Shown here in pieces: positions 31,226 to 45,389 of a DNA stretch of 64,000 nt. Below the pieces are notes generated by a model. It was not told where the DNA came from, made no database searches, and saw nothing but the letters and a program-made list of their open reading frames with translations. The position numbers and the translations under genes are program-made. This stretch comes from Amaranthus tricolor (Eukaryota > Streptophyta > Magnoliopsida > Caryophyllales > Amaranthaceae): assembly GCF_026212465.1 (NCBI RefSeq), contig NC_080049.1, positions 37,137,885 through 37,201,884 on the forward strand, written 5' to 3'. Numbering within the stretch: the stretch's first letter is position 1; every line of letters begins with the position of its first letter.

Positions 31226-31944
31226 GGGTATGTTTGGCCTAATTTTTGGAAATCAATTTTTATTTCCCAAAAGTAATTCTGTAGAAATTGTTTTTAGAGA
31301 TACTTTTTAAAAATAGATGTGTTTTGACCTTATATTTTTAAAGAGTTTTTGGAAGATAAACTATGTTTACTTAAAATTAGTGTTGTTATATGATGGAAAA
31401 ACATATAGCATACACTAAAAAATAATCACTATAATGTTAGATTTTTTTTTTAAATATACTAAAGTAAATGAAAATAAAAATAAATCCCCAATTTGACAAT
31501 TTACTATATAGAAAAACATAATTAAATGTGTTAATAAATTTAAAGATAAAACATATATGAAATTTTGATCTAATTTGATCACATAATATTCAATAAGCGT
31601 AGAATTACTTACAATAATTGAGATGTTAGTTGTGATACCAAATGAATAATTATGCAATAAAGTAGAAAATTTTAAATTTTGGAGGGAGATATGGGGAAAG
31701 AAACAAAAAGTAATTGAAAAAGATTTTCATAGTTGGAGAAAATATAAGAATTTTTTTAACATAAGATGAGAAAAATATGGAACTCCTTAAGAAGTTGTAA
31801 GGAAAATTTATAATTTGTAAATCCTTGTAGAAGTTATTTTTAGTTTTATTCAAAATTACTCTAATTTTTCAGAAATACAGTATTTGATCAAATTTTAGCT
31901 TTTTTATGGTAAAAGTTGTTATAAAAATTTGGTCAAACACTGCC
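31226..31944. mobile_element. Harbinger/Tourist-type MITE, 719 bp
   Basis: The left end GGGTATGTTTGGCCTAATTT and the inverse of the right end (GGCAGTGTTTGACCAAATTT) form a TIR. TTA flanks both sides (31,223-31,225; 31,945-31,947). Very AT-rich interior without coding sequence. Confidence 0.7.
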
Positions 31945-31947
31945 TTA

Positions 31948-32992
31948 TAATGAAATAGGGTACCCGTACCATAATAAGGTTTAAAATTGTAAAGTAAAAA
32001 TTATGGTACTAACTACTACAGTGGTACTTGTAGTACTGTATATGATGGCTGATGCGCAGAGTATTCTATTCACGGGCCACGGCCACGGCCACAGCTCCCC
32101 ATAACTACCAACTCTGTCAGGCTCACCGCCCAACATTTTTAAACCCATTCTCATTTCTCATGAGTCATGAGTAGTATGTAATTCTTCTTACTAGCTTTTT
32201 TCATCACATGTTTTCCCTTCGTGTAATTGTTCAAAATTGGAATCCTATATGGACAATTGCAAGGATTTTTTCTAATTAAAGAGTAGGAGTAATTAACTCA
32301 ATTTAATCTTACATACTCATACTACTTACTACTAAAACAACAAACAAATCATGAGTTCTCTTCTTAGAACCACCAACAAAACATCATAAGAATTGCAACA
32401 TTATTATAGGCAAGGGCGTATGTAGATTCGGGCTGGCATAAGCTACGGCATGAGTCATGAAAAATAAAATAGTATGTTAAATTAATGTTTAGTGTTTGCT
32501 ATTATGAAAGTAATGAATGGGTTGGATTTTAATTTATACTTTAAAAATTTATGTTTTAGGTTTTATCGTATGATTTATTTATGAATTTTTATTTATTTTT
32601 TCTAGAATATTGGCCTTGTTAACAAAATTTGAACTCTTTTAGTTACATTCTTACTTGTATAAGTCTTTTGCATTAGCTTAATTACTATCATTTGTCTCAT
32701 GACATAACACACTATGTAGGCTCCTTCTTTATGCCTCTCTTTATTACTACCATTTGTCACAAATGTTGTTAGTTGTCGCATAAGAGTCATTAAATTCTAC
32801 GATTCACAATTTTGCTACCCCTCTCTTCCTATATTTTATAATAGTTGTTTGTTGGTATTGTTCATCAATTGATTTTAATTTGTATTTTATTTTAATTTTA
32901 TAAGTTAAAATATAATCAAATGAAATTTTATTTAATTTTTCTTAATGCATAAATTATTAATAATAACTTTTTATGAAAAATATGAAACATTA
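31948..32992. other. AT-rich intergenic with partial Stowaway relative
   Basis: 32,860-32,990 resembles the interior of the Stowaway copies at 49,345 and 49,612 (ATAAGTTAAAATATAATCAA, then GAAATTTTATT). A GGCCACGGCCACGG run lies at 32,076-32,091. A 62-codon minus-strand frame at 32,602-32,790 has no recognisable match. Confidence 0.4.
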
Positions 32993-33000
32993 ATTTAGGG

Positions 33001-33865
33001 TAGAGGTGATCATGGGCGGCCCGGCCCGCCGGCCCGGTCCAACCCGGCCCGAAAAAGTGAGGGTTTGGGTGCCAAAATATGGCACGATGGGCGGGTTTGG
33101 GTAGAAAATAAGTGGTCCGATTTTTTTTGGGACGGGTTTGGGATTTGGTGTTTGGCCCGCGGGCCGGCCCGGCCCGGCCTGAAAAAGTGTGTGTTCATGA
33201 TTTGCATTTTAAATTTGTTTTATATTATGTATAATATGTAACAATTGTATTTGATTATTTCAATTATTTGTAATTTGTGTTTTAAATTATGTATAATATG
33301 CAACAATTGTATTTGTAGTTTTGTGAATTTCTTTGTCTTTTTTGGTTTTATTTATTTTAGTTTTATATTTTTATTTTTTTGGTTATTTACAAATCACGGA
33401 TTGATTAGAAATTATTAAATAAAAAAAATGAGAGTTTTTAATTTAAAGCATTATTGATGAGTGCTTTAAGTTATAGTGAAATAATCATGGTTATCTTAAA
33501 ATTAATTTAAAATAAAAAAATAGAAGAAATTGTTTGGTACAACACTGCAAGCAGCAGGAGGGAGGCAGGGACCATGAGTTTGTCATTTATATTGGCTGCT
33601 TCAATCTCTTTAGATTTTCAATACTTCATAATAGTACCTTTTAGATTGGATAAGTAAAGTTTACATAAAAATTTAAAAATTATAAAGTTATTTAAATTTT
33701 ACATAATATTATAAATAATATATAGCATAGGCCCGCAAAAGCCCGTAAAGCCCGCATAGTACGGGTTTGGGCAAGAACTTTATGGCCCGCACTTCGGCCC
33801 AGCCCGGCCCGCATAAATGGACAGATTTTTGCCTCCCGGCCCGGCCCGATTTTTGATCACCTCTA
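33001..33865. mobile_element. Non-autonomous hAT element, 865 bp, perfect 8-bp TSD
   Basis: TAGAGGTGATCA at the left and TGATCACCTCTA at the right are perfect 12-bp inverted ends. ATTTAGGG stands immediately outside both (32,993-33,000; 33,866-33,873), the 8-bp duplication of the hAT superfamily. Just inside both ends are GC-rich CGGCCCGGCCCG blocks, while the middle is AT-rich. No transposase remains. Short frames across the GC-rich arms are not coding. Confidence 0.93.
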
Positions 33866-33873
33866 ATTTAGGG

Positions 33874-34744
<871 letters not shown>

Positions 34745-36285
34745 ACCTAAAATTGTAAATTATTTTCTAAAATGCAATATAATATTAATAGTTGATCAAA
34801 ATAAAGTAAGATGGTAGAATCTTTATGTAATCTACTTGAAGCTTCCGTTTCTATTACTTGTTGTAGGAAGTACTTCTATTTGTTTCTTTAAATTTTGTTG
34901 TGGGGTATTCTAATCATTCGTCCATACCAATTATATTATTACTAGAACCTACTAGACCAACCACATGCTATAAGGCTAACTTATTAACTAATTGACTACA
35001 AACTTTTAATAGTGGCTTCTTGGAACAATGTGGGTTGTCCCCTTGAGGAGGAATAAAGCTTCATCCTTTGGATCTAAATATAAGTTTTTTTTTTTTTTGG
35101 CTATTCATGTTTCTTGAACTTGGTGGCATTTTCTTTGGTGGCGCAAATGTTAGGTGAATATGAATTCGATAAAATTTGTATAAATTTATTAACGAATGTG
35201 AAAATTATAGGTTGATTTGCTGATTAAAATTTTCTCATTTACCTGTTTAATAGGAGTTAAATTCTTATTAACTATTGAAAGATCAATTTCGCTTCTCCTT
35301 CTTATAGTAAAGAATTATATTTATTCAGAAAAACTTTAGACTTTTTAAAGTGGAGGGATCAAGCATTAAATTAATATTTGTTGCAGATAATAAAATACTA
35401 ATGTAGCTTGTGTTATGATATCTGAACTCTAGCATGATATCTGAACTTTTTCAATTTTAATTTTAATCAAATTATTTTTTTGCAGTTCTGAATCTATATA
35501 TAGACTTCGATCTTATCTTTTAAGATTGACCATATTTCTTTTGAGTGGGTCTTGACTTGTATCCGACATATTACACAGGTCTTGCTCCAATCGTTTATGA
35601 ATATTACTATTAGAAGCCTGGCTTTAATAATACATACAATAACAATTTAATTGGACCATTTCATGAAAACAAGACTTAATTAAAGTGGCACAAAAAGTGG
35701 AGCATTTGTAAGAAGAGTAGTGGTAGCACACGTCTATACTTATTACTTATAATTAAATGCTAAAAAGACGTACGTGATGTTGAATTAAGGATCTTAAGCT
35801 GTCCATTGTCTTAAAACATGGCTAATTACGAATTAAATTGGGTCAAGTCATGTCTATTTTCACATATAGTACTCGTAATTCAGGAGTAATATTTGATAAA
35901 GGAGTCGGACTGTTGGAGTTGTTGCTATCACAATATTAAATGGACCCACTAGAATAGTCAATATAATGAAATTCATTGCAGGAGCACCAATGAATGAAGG
36001 TTATTAATTTAAATAGTACTATCAAATATATTAATTATTTTGTTTTTTTTAATTTGTAATCTCTTAAGAAAGTTATTCAAATTCGTGGCACATCATGAAA
36101 AGGCTCTATTATATGACTATTGGAATGTCACAATCATAATTAGTAACTTGAAACTTTCTGAATAATCACATTCTAGAATTTGTCAAAGATGTTATAGGAT
36201 GTCGTGTGCCATTTTTCTTTCTACATTGGATTCTAACATATAGTATAATATTACCCGCTTTTTAAGAAGTTTAATATTTATTTAT
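34745..36285. other. AT-rich intergenic, nothing recognised
   Basis: No gene, clear TIR or tandem unit seen. Tracts of T (about 35,087) and A/T words only. Confidence 0.45.
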
Positions 36286-37728
36286 AGAAAAATTATAGAC
36301 AGGGTCTAGTAGGAAGGAAAGAATGGCGTCAACTCATACCCATAAAGGAGAGCGTGATCAAAGGAGTTCCTCGGCTCAAGAAAATAAAGAGACGTAATTA
36401 CACGGGAAAGATAAATTAAATGCTTATAAATAAAATAAATAAGTAGAACCAACTACAAAATAAAAGAAAACAAAAACTAATAATAAAAGAAACGAGAGAA
36501 GCAAGAGGGCAAGAACACCAAAACATAATCTAAGAGGACATCAGTAGTCTAAAACATGGATATAGCGCCTCTAACTACCCTATCCTTAGTCAGGCCCTTA
36601 AAGAGGTTTAACTCATGCAAATCAACTCTTATTACTCATCCCAAGTTCTCCTGGGTCTTCCTCGACTCCTCTTACCCTCTACTATAATGCTTTTTACCCT
36701 CCTTACAGGGGTGTCGAAAGTCTTTCTCTACATATGTCAAAACCACCTCAATCTATTTTCGCGTATTTTTCCAAAAATAGGGGACTACCGTTACTTTGTC
36801 CTTAAACTCTTGGTTCCTAATTCGATCCATCGATGTGTGCCTACACATCCACCTCAGCATACACATTTTTGTAACTTTCATCTTATGTTCAAAAATCTTT
36901 TTTACGGGCCAACATTCGGTCCCATATAGCAGAGCAAGTCCGATTGCCGCCGAGTAGAATTTTCCTTCTAACTTGCTTGGGAATTTCCTATCACAAAGCA
37001 CTGCAGTGCCTGCTCGCCACTTGAGCCAACCCGCATGTATACGATGATTTACATCTTCGTCAATCTCCTCATCCCTTTGAATGATCGATCCCAAATACTT
37101 GTACTTGGTCGTACTTTTAACAACTGCTTCATCAATGGACACCTCTGGTTCACCTACCAGTGATGTCCCACTAAAGTCACAGCGCAAATACTCGGTTTTT
37201 GTGTGACTAATGTGCAACCTTTTACCTTCTAAAGCTTCCCTCCACTCATCCAATTTGTTACTAACCTCCTCTCTAGTTTTTGCTATCAGCACTATATCGT
37301 CAGCGAATAGCATGCACCATGGTACCGTCTCCCAAATAGATTTAGAAATCTCTACCATAATGACAGTAAAAATGAAAGGGTTAGAGCCGATCCCTGATGT
37401 AGTCCAACTTTAACCGGAAAAGGCTCTGTTATCCCCACTAGTGTTTGAATGTTAGTCGAAAATCTGTCATACATATCCCGTATAGCCTCAATGTACACTG
37501 AAGAAATACCTCTAGTCTTGAGGCTATCCCAAATGACACGTCGTGGTATGTTATCATACGCTTTCTCCAAGTCAATGAACACCATATGCAGATCTTTCAT
37601 TTGCTCCCTATATTTCTTCATCAGTCTCCTCAAAATATGAATTGCCTTAATGGTTGACCTTCCTGGCATGGTTCTCTCTAATCACGGATTCTTGTGTAAT
37701 TCTCCTCTCTATTACTCTTTCCCACAGT
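36286..37728 (-). mobile_element. RTE-clade LINE, copy 1, 5'-truncated
   Basis: The minus strand encodes the second half of an RTE-type reverse transcriptase. 37,669-37,352 gives VFIDLEKAYDNIPRRVIW and ends in a frameshift at the LHQGSALT motif. 37,358-36,753 gives CMLFADDIVLIAKTREEV with the catalytic FADD intact, then KTEYLRCDF and GWLKWRAGTAVLCDRK, breaking down near the end. Upstream it stops abruptly at about 37,728, and the endonuclease is absent. The 3' untranslated part (36,290-36,750) matches copy 2 closely. A small deletion near 37,670 removes bases kept in copy 2. Not functional. Confidence 0.85.
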
Positions 37729-39397
37729 AAAAGACATACATATGAAAAAAATGAGACTTATTAAAAAATGAGTTATAGAAATGAATTAAATTTGCTAATA
37801 AGCTTAAAACTAAAAAGAAGAATGAGGTTATTACTTAAAAAGTAAAGGGTGCAAATTAAAAGGACGATCTAAAAATAAAAAGTGCAACATACTAATAGAG
37901 ACACAAGGAGTAATAAGGATGTCTGAGTTCAAGAAATTATCATCCGTCTATTCAGAATAATTATTGCTTTATGCAAATTTAAATTAGAGTCTTAAAAACA
38001 TAGTGTGGTAAATTCAAAGGGTTAGAAAAAATATACTCCTATTTTTTTTCAATTTGTTTATTTAATCGTGTTTTTATTATTGTTTTAGAATCGTTGATCT
38101 TGATTTACATCATTCCAACGATAATGCTACTCCAATTAAAATGAAGTTAAATATACTACTTTTGCCTTCTGATTCTTTTCCAACTATGCGGATGCCTTCA
38201 TGCCTATGCCCTATGTCTCAAATCTGTATTTTTTGGACTACATGCCTATATATCTTGCAAATTGCAAATCATTTTAAATTGCTACGTTCATATTTAAAAT
38301 TCAACGTTCTAATTTCATTTGCCTTGTCTCACTAGACGTACGCTAACTTGTTATGAATCAAGTGGTTTGCTTAATTCATAGATAAACTTGTATGTAAAAC
38401 TTTTCAAAAATCATAGATAGCTCAACAAAGTCAAACATTGATTAGAGACGGATAATATAATGAACATCCAACCTTTCTTAGCTTGTAGGACCAACATTTT
38501 TAAGCTTAGAGAAACCTATAAACAATCCTACAAAGACTACACATAATCCTATGGATTTTTATTCTTCGAATAGACATAAAAATAAAAGTTATACTTTCAA
38601 TTTTGTTTAAGAAAATGCGATCTACCCACTCTCTTGTAGGACCCATAAGATAAATAATTAGATTTATAGAGAGTTACGAGAGTCGAGGCTTGAACAGATA
38701 TCGATTCGTTGACCATATTTCAAAGGGTTAAGAGTGTGTACATTATCGCTCAATTATTTAAAGTGTATACAACATACTTGTTATATATAATGTATATTTG
38801 TTGTGGTAGTTGCTAATATTCACCTAATATGCGAATATAAATCCCTACGGATTATCTATAATCATCAATGGTTAATTAACGATACCCAAACAAAATTTTG
38901 CCGTATGGGATGGGAGTGATTTGTTATATGTCACCAAATTATGAATATAGTCTGTTATATATATGTTGCACGCAATAATAATTAAACTATCAAATGGCAT
39001 GCAATTGCATTTTTTGATACACAACTTATGTTGATAGATTAGGTATAATTCTCGAGCATAAGAGAGCTTAAATCTTTATATTTTGCTTTACTTATCTTTA
39101 TAAATAAAATAAAATAAAAAAAAAAAAAAACTTACACATAAGTTAAGTCGGGTGTGCATCAGAATATGAGGGTGAAAACTAAATTTTGCTCACTACTACT
39201 ATAATCTCCATTGGAATATTGACGTCATTGAGATAAATTATTAAGTAATTTTTAGTTTAAGATTCAAGTAACACAACGAATTAAGTCTTTCAGATAAGTT
39301 ATGAGTAAATTTACAGCAATATAACTTGAAAACAATCATACATATTAATAGAAATACCGGAAAATGACAAATGTCATTCTTAGGAAGCCTTAACAAA
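37729..39397. other. AT-rich intergenic, nothing recognised
   Basis: Short frames only; an A-run at about 39,117-39,130. No clear element ends. Confidence 0.45.
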
Positions 39398-39399
39398 TA

Positions 39400-39656
39400 C
39401 TTTCTCTGTTCTTTTTTGTTCTTCCCATTTACTTTGTGCTTAGTTTTCAAAGCAATTTTCGAGTCTCGATATCTTTAAATACGCATTATAATAAATTATA
39501 AAAAATATATGATAAAAAAATATACATTAAGACCAATCAAATGAGATCTCACATGGATATATTTTGTCATCTATATATGTTTTAAAAAATTTAATCTAAT
39601 TTCTCTCCCCAAAATAGAATATTTTAAACGGGAAAAACATTAGAAAACGGAGGGAG
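39400..39656. mobile_element. Stowaway-type MITE
   Basis: CTTTCTCTGTTC at the left and the inverse of GAAAACGGAGGGAG at the right, flanked by TA (39,398-39,399; 39,657-39,658). 257 bp. The interior includes AAATGAGATCTCAC, a phrase typical of this family in this window. Confidence 0.75.
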
Positions 39657-39658
39657 TA

Positions 39659-41000
39659 GAAATCATTTTAGTGGTAATAGTTGATTACATGACAATTACT
39701 AAAATTTAGAATTTAGTTATTTTTAAAATTAGAGCTATATTAGGTAAAGTATTTATATAATTTATTATAACAATTCTATATATCTAACCTAGAATTTGAT
39801 ATATTTAATTGAATGAAAAAAGTGATGTATTCGATAAACTATATTTTAAAAAAATTAGTATTTAATTTTTTCTTTAAGAAAATCATGTATTCGATAAATC
39901 TAATCACAATAATATATACTTGCATTATTCTTTAAAGTTTTATGTGTAGTATTTCATATTCAATAAATTTGTGTTTTCATACCAGTAGATTAATCATGAT
40001 GCAAAAATTGACTTTTTACATGAAAAATTAAATATGAAAATTTTAAAAGCTAATAACTAAGTAGAGGTAAAATTTTACTATTAAAATTTCCAAAGCTTAG
40101 CATTATCTTACCCTAATCTGCATAAAAGTAAACAACCGTCTTAGTTCATATAATTAACATCTTATAATGTTGTTGATTATGGGTTATGACATGTGTATTC
40201 CTACAAAAATGTCTATTTTTGCTTTGAATTTACATATTCGATTTAAGATATTTCATATTTATCAATTTATTTTTTCTTTATTTGTCTTGGTATTGTCTTT
40301 GATTGTTTTTGCTGCCTATTGGACTCTCACCTTTAATTATATGATATACCAATGACCATGAGTATTACATAAATTCAATGAATATAATCTTGAGGTTCAC
40401 TTCAAAAAAAATTTCAACGAGACACAAAAATATATACTACTCTCCCTATTTACTCTCCCTATTTACTTTATGAATATGTTTAGTATGCAACTTTTTGGAT
40501 TAAGTAAGAAAAATGATAAGTAAATCCTATACTTTACATTTATTATATTTATTAAGATAATTAGGTAACCATTTTCGTTTCCCTTGGTAATTGATTCCTC
40601 CAATTTGTTTTCACTTCAAAGCTTCGGTAACACATTTTTAAAAGGTGTTTACGTTACATAACTATGCCAAACAACTAACAACAATAACCTTTATCATTTC
40701 TCTTACCCCTTCTTAAGAATTCCCTTTCCCTTTTCATTTCATTTCCAGTTTTTATACCAAACACCCCATAAATGTCTCATTTGGTTTTTCAATGCTATTC
40801 ATCTAATACTCTTGTTATGTGATTTGATTTTAATCTATAAGTTAAAAATATAATCAACTGAGATTTTATTTGATTATTCTTATTGTAAATTTTATTAATA
40901 TCAACTTTTTATAATTTTTACTCAACACAATTAGATATATTGAATATTAAAAACGTGCATTGGCAAATGTGATAAAATCAAATGAACATTTAAAAATCAG
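39659..41000. other. AT-rich intergenic with Stowaway fragments
   Basis: CTCTCCCTATTTA is duplicated at about 40,440-40,465, resembling a Stowaway end. 40,795-40,985 resembles the Stowaway interior seen at 49,400-49,560. No gene. Confidence 0.4.
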
Positions 41001-41250
41001 CTAGTCTTGAGAGACGTATTTCAAGCCGTATCTCAAGCCCAGTCCATTAAAGATTAATACCTACTTATCGTATTCTTAATGCCTACTTACATCATACTTA
41101 ATGCTTATTTATTATATCCTTAATGCCTAATTTCAATATCTTAAATGTCTACTTACGTCATTCTTAATACCTTCTTATATTATTTTAAAAAATATATAAT
41201 GAGCCGGCCCAATTAGAGATAGTCTCTCAAAGAAACCATCTCTCACAAGA
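41001..41250 (-). mobile_element. MITE with internal 22-bp repeats, copy B
   Basis: Inverse of copy A at 1,150-1,392, with the same order of segments: terminal CTTGAGAGACG, a block of five to six roughly 22-bp units such as CTTAATGCCTACTTACATCA, AAAAATATATAATGAG, CCGGC, then GTCTCTCAAAGAAACC. Copy B keeps both ends better than copy A. Confidence 0.65.
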
Positions 41251-42114
41251 ATTTGTGTTTAAAAATAAGAGGGATTACTATACAATCTTGAGAAAATAAT
41301 AAGTAACAAATATATCTAAAACAATACTAAAATTAAACTTCTGAACAGATCGGGATGGATTATAAGAGTAATAAACTAATAATTAACGGATTGTAATTGA
41401 TTTATTTTCCAAAATCTCGGAGAACTCATTAGTTATCAAATAGGAGAATAATAAAATGACGAACGAATGTTAGTATTTTCCTTGAATAATCTCTATTTTG
41501 TGTGATTTGTGAATATTTTTTAATCCTTATGCATCTATAAACAAGGTAAAGTTCAAAACAATTTTTTAATTAAGATTTACAAACCTTTAAAATTTTAACC
41601 ATTAAAAAATAAAAGAAAAATTGTCTTGAATAATTCAACTTATTGTCTATTCTTTGTTAATAATTTCACCTTTTAAATTTTTTTAAGTAATTCAATCTTT
41701 GTCTAGTTTTTGTTGCGAATGAACCTTTGTTGCAAAAAATACTTGAACTTCTCCAAAATACTACAAATCTAAGGATATTCTAAAAAATCAAGACACTTGA
41801 CAATGGAGGAGGAATACTTAAAAGTTAAAATGTTAAAGTTAAATGTCCACACTGTTGGATAATCAATTAAAAAAATTATAGAGTTAAACTTTGGGCTCTT
41901 TGTGTATTATATTTTCTCATATAGCAAATCTTAAATAAAAAAAATTAAAAAGATTATATATTTATAAAATAAGCAGACAGATATGTTTACCTATAGGTAG
42001 TTTTTTTTTTGTCACTATCAGTCTATTTAACTTAGCGCATAGATATTATCCATTTAATATTATTTTGTAAAATAATTATCCAAGCTCACCCGTTTTTGGA
42101 ACCGGATGGGTGGA
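41251..42114. other. AT-rich intergenic, nothing recognised
   Basis: No gene or element ends recognised. Confidence 0.45.
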
Positions 42115-43322
42115 GCTAGGGCTGAACATAGTTTGATCTAAACCGTAAACCAAACCGGAATTTAAATATTTGGTCTGGTCTACGGTCTAAATGGTCTGGT
42201 CCGGGTTTTTTTTTAAACGGTTTACGGTCCGGTCCCGGTTTTAAAATTTTCAGACCAGACCGGACCGGAAAATCGTAATTAATTCCGGTCTGGTGAAAAC
42301 CGTAAACCGTAGACCGGAACCCCTAAGTTCCATTTTATTCAAATGTTAGGGGGCTTAGGGCTACTACTCCTGCCTGGCTGCCTCCTTCTCCCAACTCGTA
42401 ACATTCTTCTATCTTTCTCGCCTCCTCTCTGATTCCTCGCCTCCTCTCTAATTTCTCGCATCCTTCGAGGCTTCAACTCTTCGAGCTTCAAGCCTTCAAC
42501 CCATCGACAGTCGACAGACGCCAGACGCCAAACGCCAGACGGCCTCCTTCAACTCATCGCCAGACTACTGTGCTTCTGTGCTTCTTCAAGGCTTCGACGC
42601 TCCTCCTCCAATCTTCATTCTCCAATCTCACCAGTCACTACGGAATCAAGTGTAGAATCTCGTAATGTAAGTATATTGGTTGATTTTTTTGATTTTTTAG
42701 GGGTTTTTTTTATCAGTTTTTGTTTAAATTCAAAGAATCTCAACTTCTCAAGTGGTAATTTTCATTTTTATGTTAATTAGTTATGGACGAATGGATTGCT
42801 TAATTTTCAGTTGAATGAAATAATTGTACACAAAAAGATTATTCAGAAAAACAAGAACCCATTTCACAATTCAATAGAAACAACAGCATTTGAAATTCTG
42901 TTTGATTGTAGTATTGAAATTTGAAAGAATCACCATTTTGTTTGATTGTTGTATTGAAAGAATCAACATTCTGAAATTTTGAATGTTAAATTGTTAATTA
43001 TGTTGAATGTTGAATGTTAATATGTTGGTATTACTCGTTTGATATGTTGGTATTATGGATGAAATTGCTATTGCTGAGTGCTGACTAGTGACTACTAAAA
43101 ATTTACTTTATGTTCTATATTATAAAATTAGTGATGTAGTTAACTATTGAAAATTTGTGATGTTTTCGGATTTGATGATGTATTTTGTTTACAGATTATC
43201 GTTTATCTTAGATTCTCACTCAATTAAAAAAATACAAAAAAAAAATTGTAGACCAGACCAGACAAGACCATTCTAGTCTGATTTTTCTGTCAAATCAGAT
43301 CAGACCGAACCGTGTGCAGCCC
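42115..43322 (+). mobile_element. hAT-like element upstream of the GATL gene
   Basis: GGGCTGAACATAGTTTGATC at the left pairs with the inverse of the right end (GGGCTGCACACGGTTCGGTC). Subterminal CCGGTCTGGTC/GACCAGACC blocks in both orientations fill 42,165-42,325 and 43,250-43,310. The interior keeps a C/T-rich leader (about 42,360-42,660) ending at a GTAAGTA donor, as in autonomous hAT elements, but no transposase. GGTGGAGC and GCTGGAGC lie near the two ends as an imperfect, offset duplication. Confidence 0.6.
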
Positions 43323-43489
43323 GAGCGGCTGGAGCCTAATGCCCATGAACAGCTCAATTGCTCTATTAGCAGTACCACAGTCCACAGCTGTGAAAATTCA
43401 TTCCATATTTCCCTTTAAATTTTACCAACACAACAATACAATTATTATTCCTTCCTTTTCTTAACTGTTTTGCACTTCTCCATCCTCCA

Positions 43490-43498
43490 TATATAAAT
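43490..43498 (+). promoter_or_regulatory. TATA box of the GATL gene
   Basis: TATATAAAT, 200 bp before the ATG, followed by a strongly C/T-rich leader (TCTCTCTATCTCTTTCTC), the usual plant core-promoter layout. Confidence 0.65.
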
Positions 43499-43697
43499 AC
43501 ACACCTTATCTCTCTCTATCTCTTTCTCTTTAAATCTCCGTCTTCTTCTATTTCTTCTTTCTTCTCTCTATCTTTTATCTTTCTTTTCTTTTAATCCAAT
43601 TTTACCTTTTCTTTTTTATCATATCAAATGCAATAACATATACTTTCCAACCATAGCTATATTTCAGAAGAACAAGAAGCTGTTCAAGAAAAGATTA

Positions 43698-44870
43698 ATG
43701 GCGCTCCATCACTTATGGAACGCCATCGTTTTACTTCTTTTCTTCTCTCCTTTCTGTCTTGGTATCAGATCTCTTGCAAGATATGCTTCTACTACTAAAA
43801 CTACTGCAACTTCTTCTTCAGGGGTTGGATTGGAATTTCATCATCTGCTACGCTACTCTGAAGCGCCGGACTACCGTAACGGCATGGACTGCTCATCTAC
43901 TCTTTCACCATCTTCTGTTTGTGACCCTTCGTTAGTTCACGTGGCTATGACCCTTGATTTTGAGTACTTGCGTGGTTCAATCTCAGCGGTTCATTCTGTT
44001 CTCAAGCATTCTTCTTGTCCTGAAAATGTCTTCTTTCATTTCATTGCTGCTGAGTTTGACTCGCTCTCACCTAGAGTTCTGAGTCAACTCGTCCGATCCA
44101 CTTTCCCTTCTTTAAACTTTAAGGTTTACATTTTTCGAGAAGACACGGTTATTAACTTAATCTCTTCTTCTATCCGTAGCGCGTTAGAAAACCCATTAAA
44201 CTACGCCCGAAATTATTTGGGTGATATACTTGACCCGTGTGTAAACCGAGTCATTTACCTTGATTCGGATCTTATTCTAGTTGATGATATCCACAAATTA
44301 TGGAATACAACTCTTTCATCAACTCACATTATCGGAGCTCCGGAGTATTGCCATGCTAATTTCACAACATACTTCACCAACACATTTTGGTCAAATCATG
44401 GACTCAAATCTTTGGCTTTCGGGTCAACGAGCCGAAAACCATGTTATTTCAATACGGGTGTAATGGTTATGGATTTGAAGAAATGGAGGGAAGGAAATTA
44501 CGGGAAGAAGATTGAATCATGGATGGAAATACAGAAGAAAAAGAGGATATATGAGTTGGGTTCATTACCACCATTTTTGTTAGTGTTTGGTGGAAAAATA
44601 GAACCAATTGATCATAGATGGAATCAACATGGATTAGGAGGAGATAATGTAAGAGGTTCATGTAGATCTTTACATCCAGGACCTGTAAGTTTGTTGCATT
44701 GGAGTGGTAAAGGTAAACCATGGGTTAGACTTGATGGAAATAAACCATGTCCGTTGGATCATTTGTGGGAACCCTATGATTTGTTCAAAGGAATAGAGGT
44801 AGATGATGATCATCAAAATCAGCAATTTGTTTCTAGCTTTGCTTCTAATTCATTAATTGGTTGGTTGTAG
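43698..44870 (+). CDS. GATL: GATL-type galacturonosyltransferase-like protein (GT8 family)
   Basis: GATL proteins are Golgi-region GT8 glycosyltransferases linked to pectin and xylan formation. One uninterrupted frame of 390 aa, intronless like GATL genes in general. Residues 1-22 form a hydrophobic signal segment ([13 protein letters not shown]). Family landmarks: EAPDYRNG (55-62), [14 protein letters not shown] (81-94), the metal-binding DxD in [14 protein letters not shown] (185-198), [11 protein letters not shown] (213-223), [16 protein letters not shown] (249-264), and the nucleotide-sugar-binding HWSGKGKPW (334-342). The retained signal peptide and the lack of a long N-terminal stem distinguish it from GAUT proteins. 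The start is the first ATG after a C/T-rich leader, in a favourable context (TTAATGGCG). The C-terminal 25 residues are variable and acidic. The exact GATL subgroup and substrate are not determinable here. Confidence 0.95.
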   Translation: MALHHLWNAIVLLLFFSPFCLGIRSLARYASTTKTTATSSSGVGLEFHHLLRYSEAPDYRNGMDCSSTLSPSSVCDPSLVHVAMTLDFEYLRGSISAVHSVLKHSSCPENVFFHFIAAEFDSLSPRVLSQLVRSTFPSLNFKVYIFREDTVINLISSSIRSALENPLNYARNYLGDILDPCVNRVIYLDSDLILVDDIHKLWNTTLSSTHIIGAPEYCHANFTTYFTNTFWSNHGLKSLAFGSTSRKPCYFNTGVMVMDLKKWREGNYGKKIESWMEIQKKKRIYELGSLPPFLLVFGGKIEPIDHRWNQHGLGGDNVRGSCRSLHPGPVSLLHWSGKGKPWVRLDGNKPCPLDHLWEPYDLFKGIEVDDDHQNQQFVSSFASNSLIGWL

Positions 44871-45387
44871 TTTCTATTCATTTCCATTTAATTTCATTTT
44901 TATTTATTGTGAACAAAAATATTGGAAAAAGAAAGAACAAATTAATTCTTTTGTAGAAGGGTAGATGGGGAGGATGTACAGTTGAGTGTTGACAGATTGC
45001 ATTTAATCGGTATATTGGTTTTTTTTTTTTTTTTTTTTTTTTTTTGAATTTAAAGTAACGTTATACTCCTATTATTTTCAATTCTGGGTTCCTTTATTTG
45101 GGAACCAAATTTTGAGATCTATTGTTTTTTTGGTTTTGATTGAAAAATAAATGATAGATGTAGAATTTTGTGCTGGTATTGTATTGGTTGATTAAATAAT
45201 TTAATTAATTATTATTATTACATATGATGTTTTTTTGGCAGAAAAAGGCAAAATTGATTGGGGAATAATTCCAGAAAAAAGAAAAACGAGATTTCTTTTT
45301 CAATAATACTTTTCTTCACTGGCCAACATTATTGCAGGTTCTCCACTATTGACTAGTAGTAATTAGTGTTCAGAACAATCGTAATTC
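44871..45387. other. GATL 3' region
   Basis: Includes a T-run of about 29 (45,018-45,046) and a candidate AATAAA at 45,146-45,151. No further gene. Confidence 0.5.
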
Positions 45388-45389
45388 TT

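Noticed and set aside
33010..33207. 65-codon minus-strand frame with GRAGPRAKH and RAGLDRAGGPGRP
   Set aside because: Lies on the GC-rich subterminal arm of the hAT element; composition explains it.
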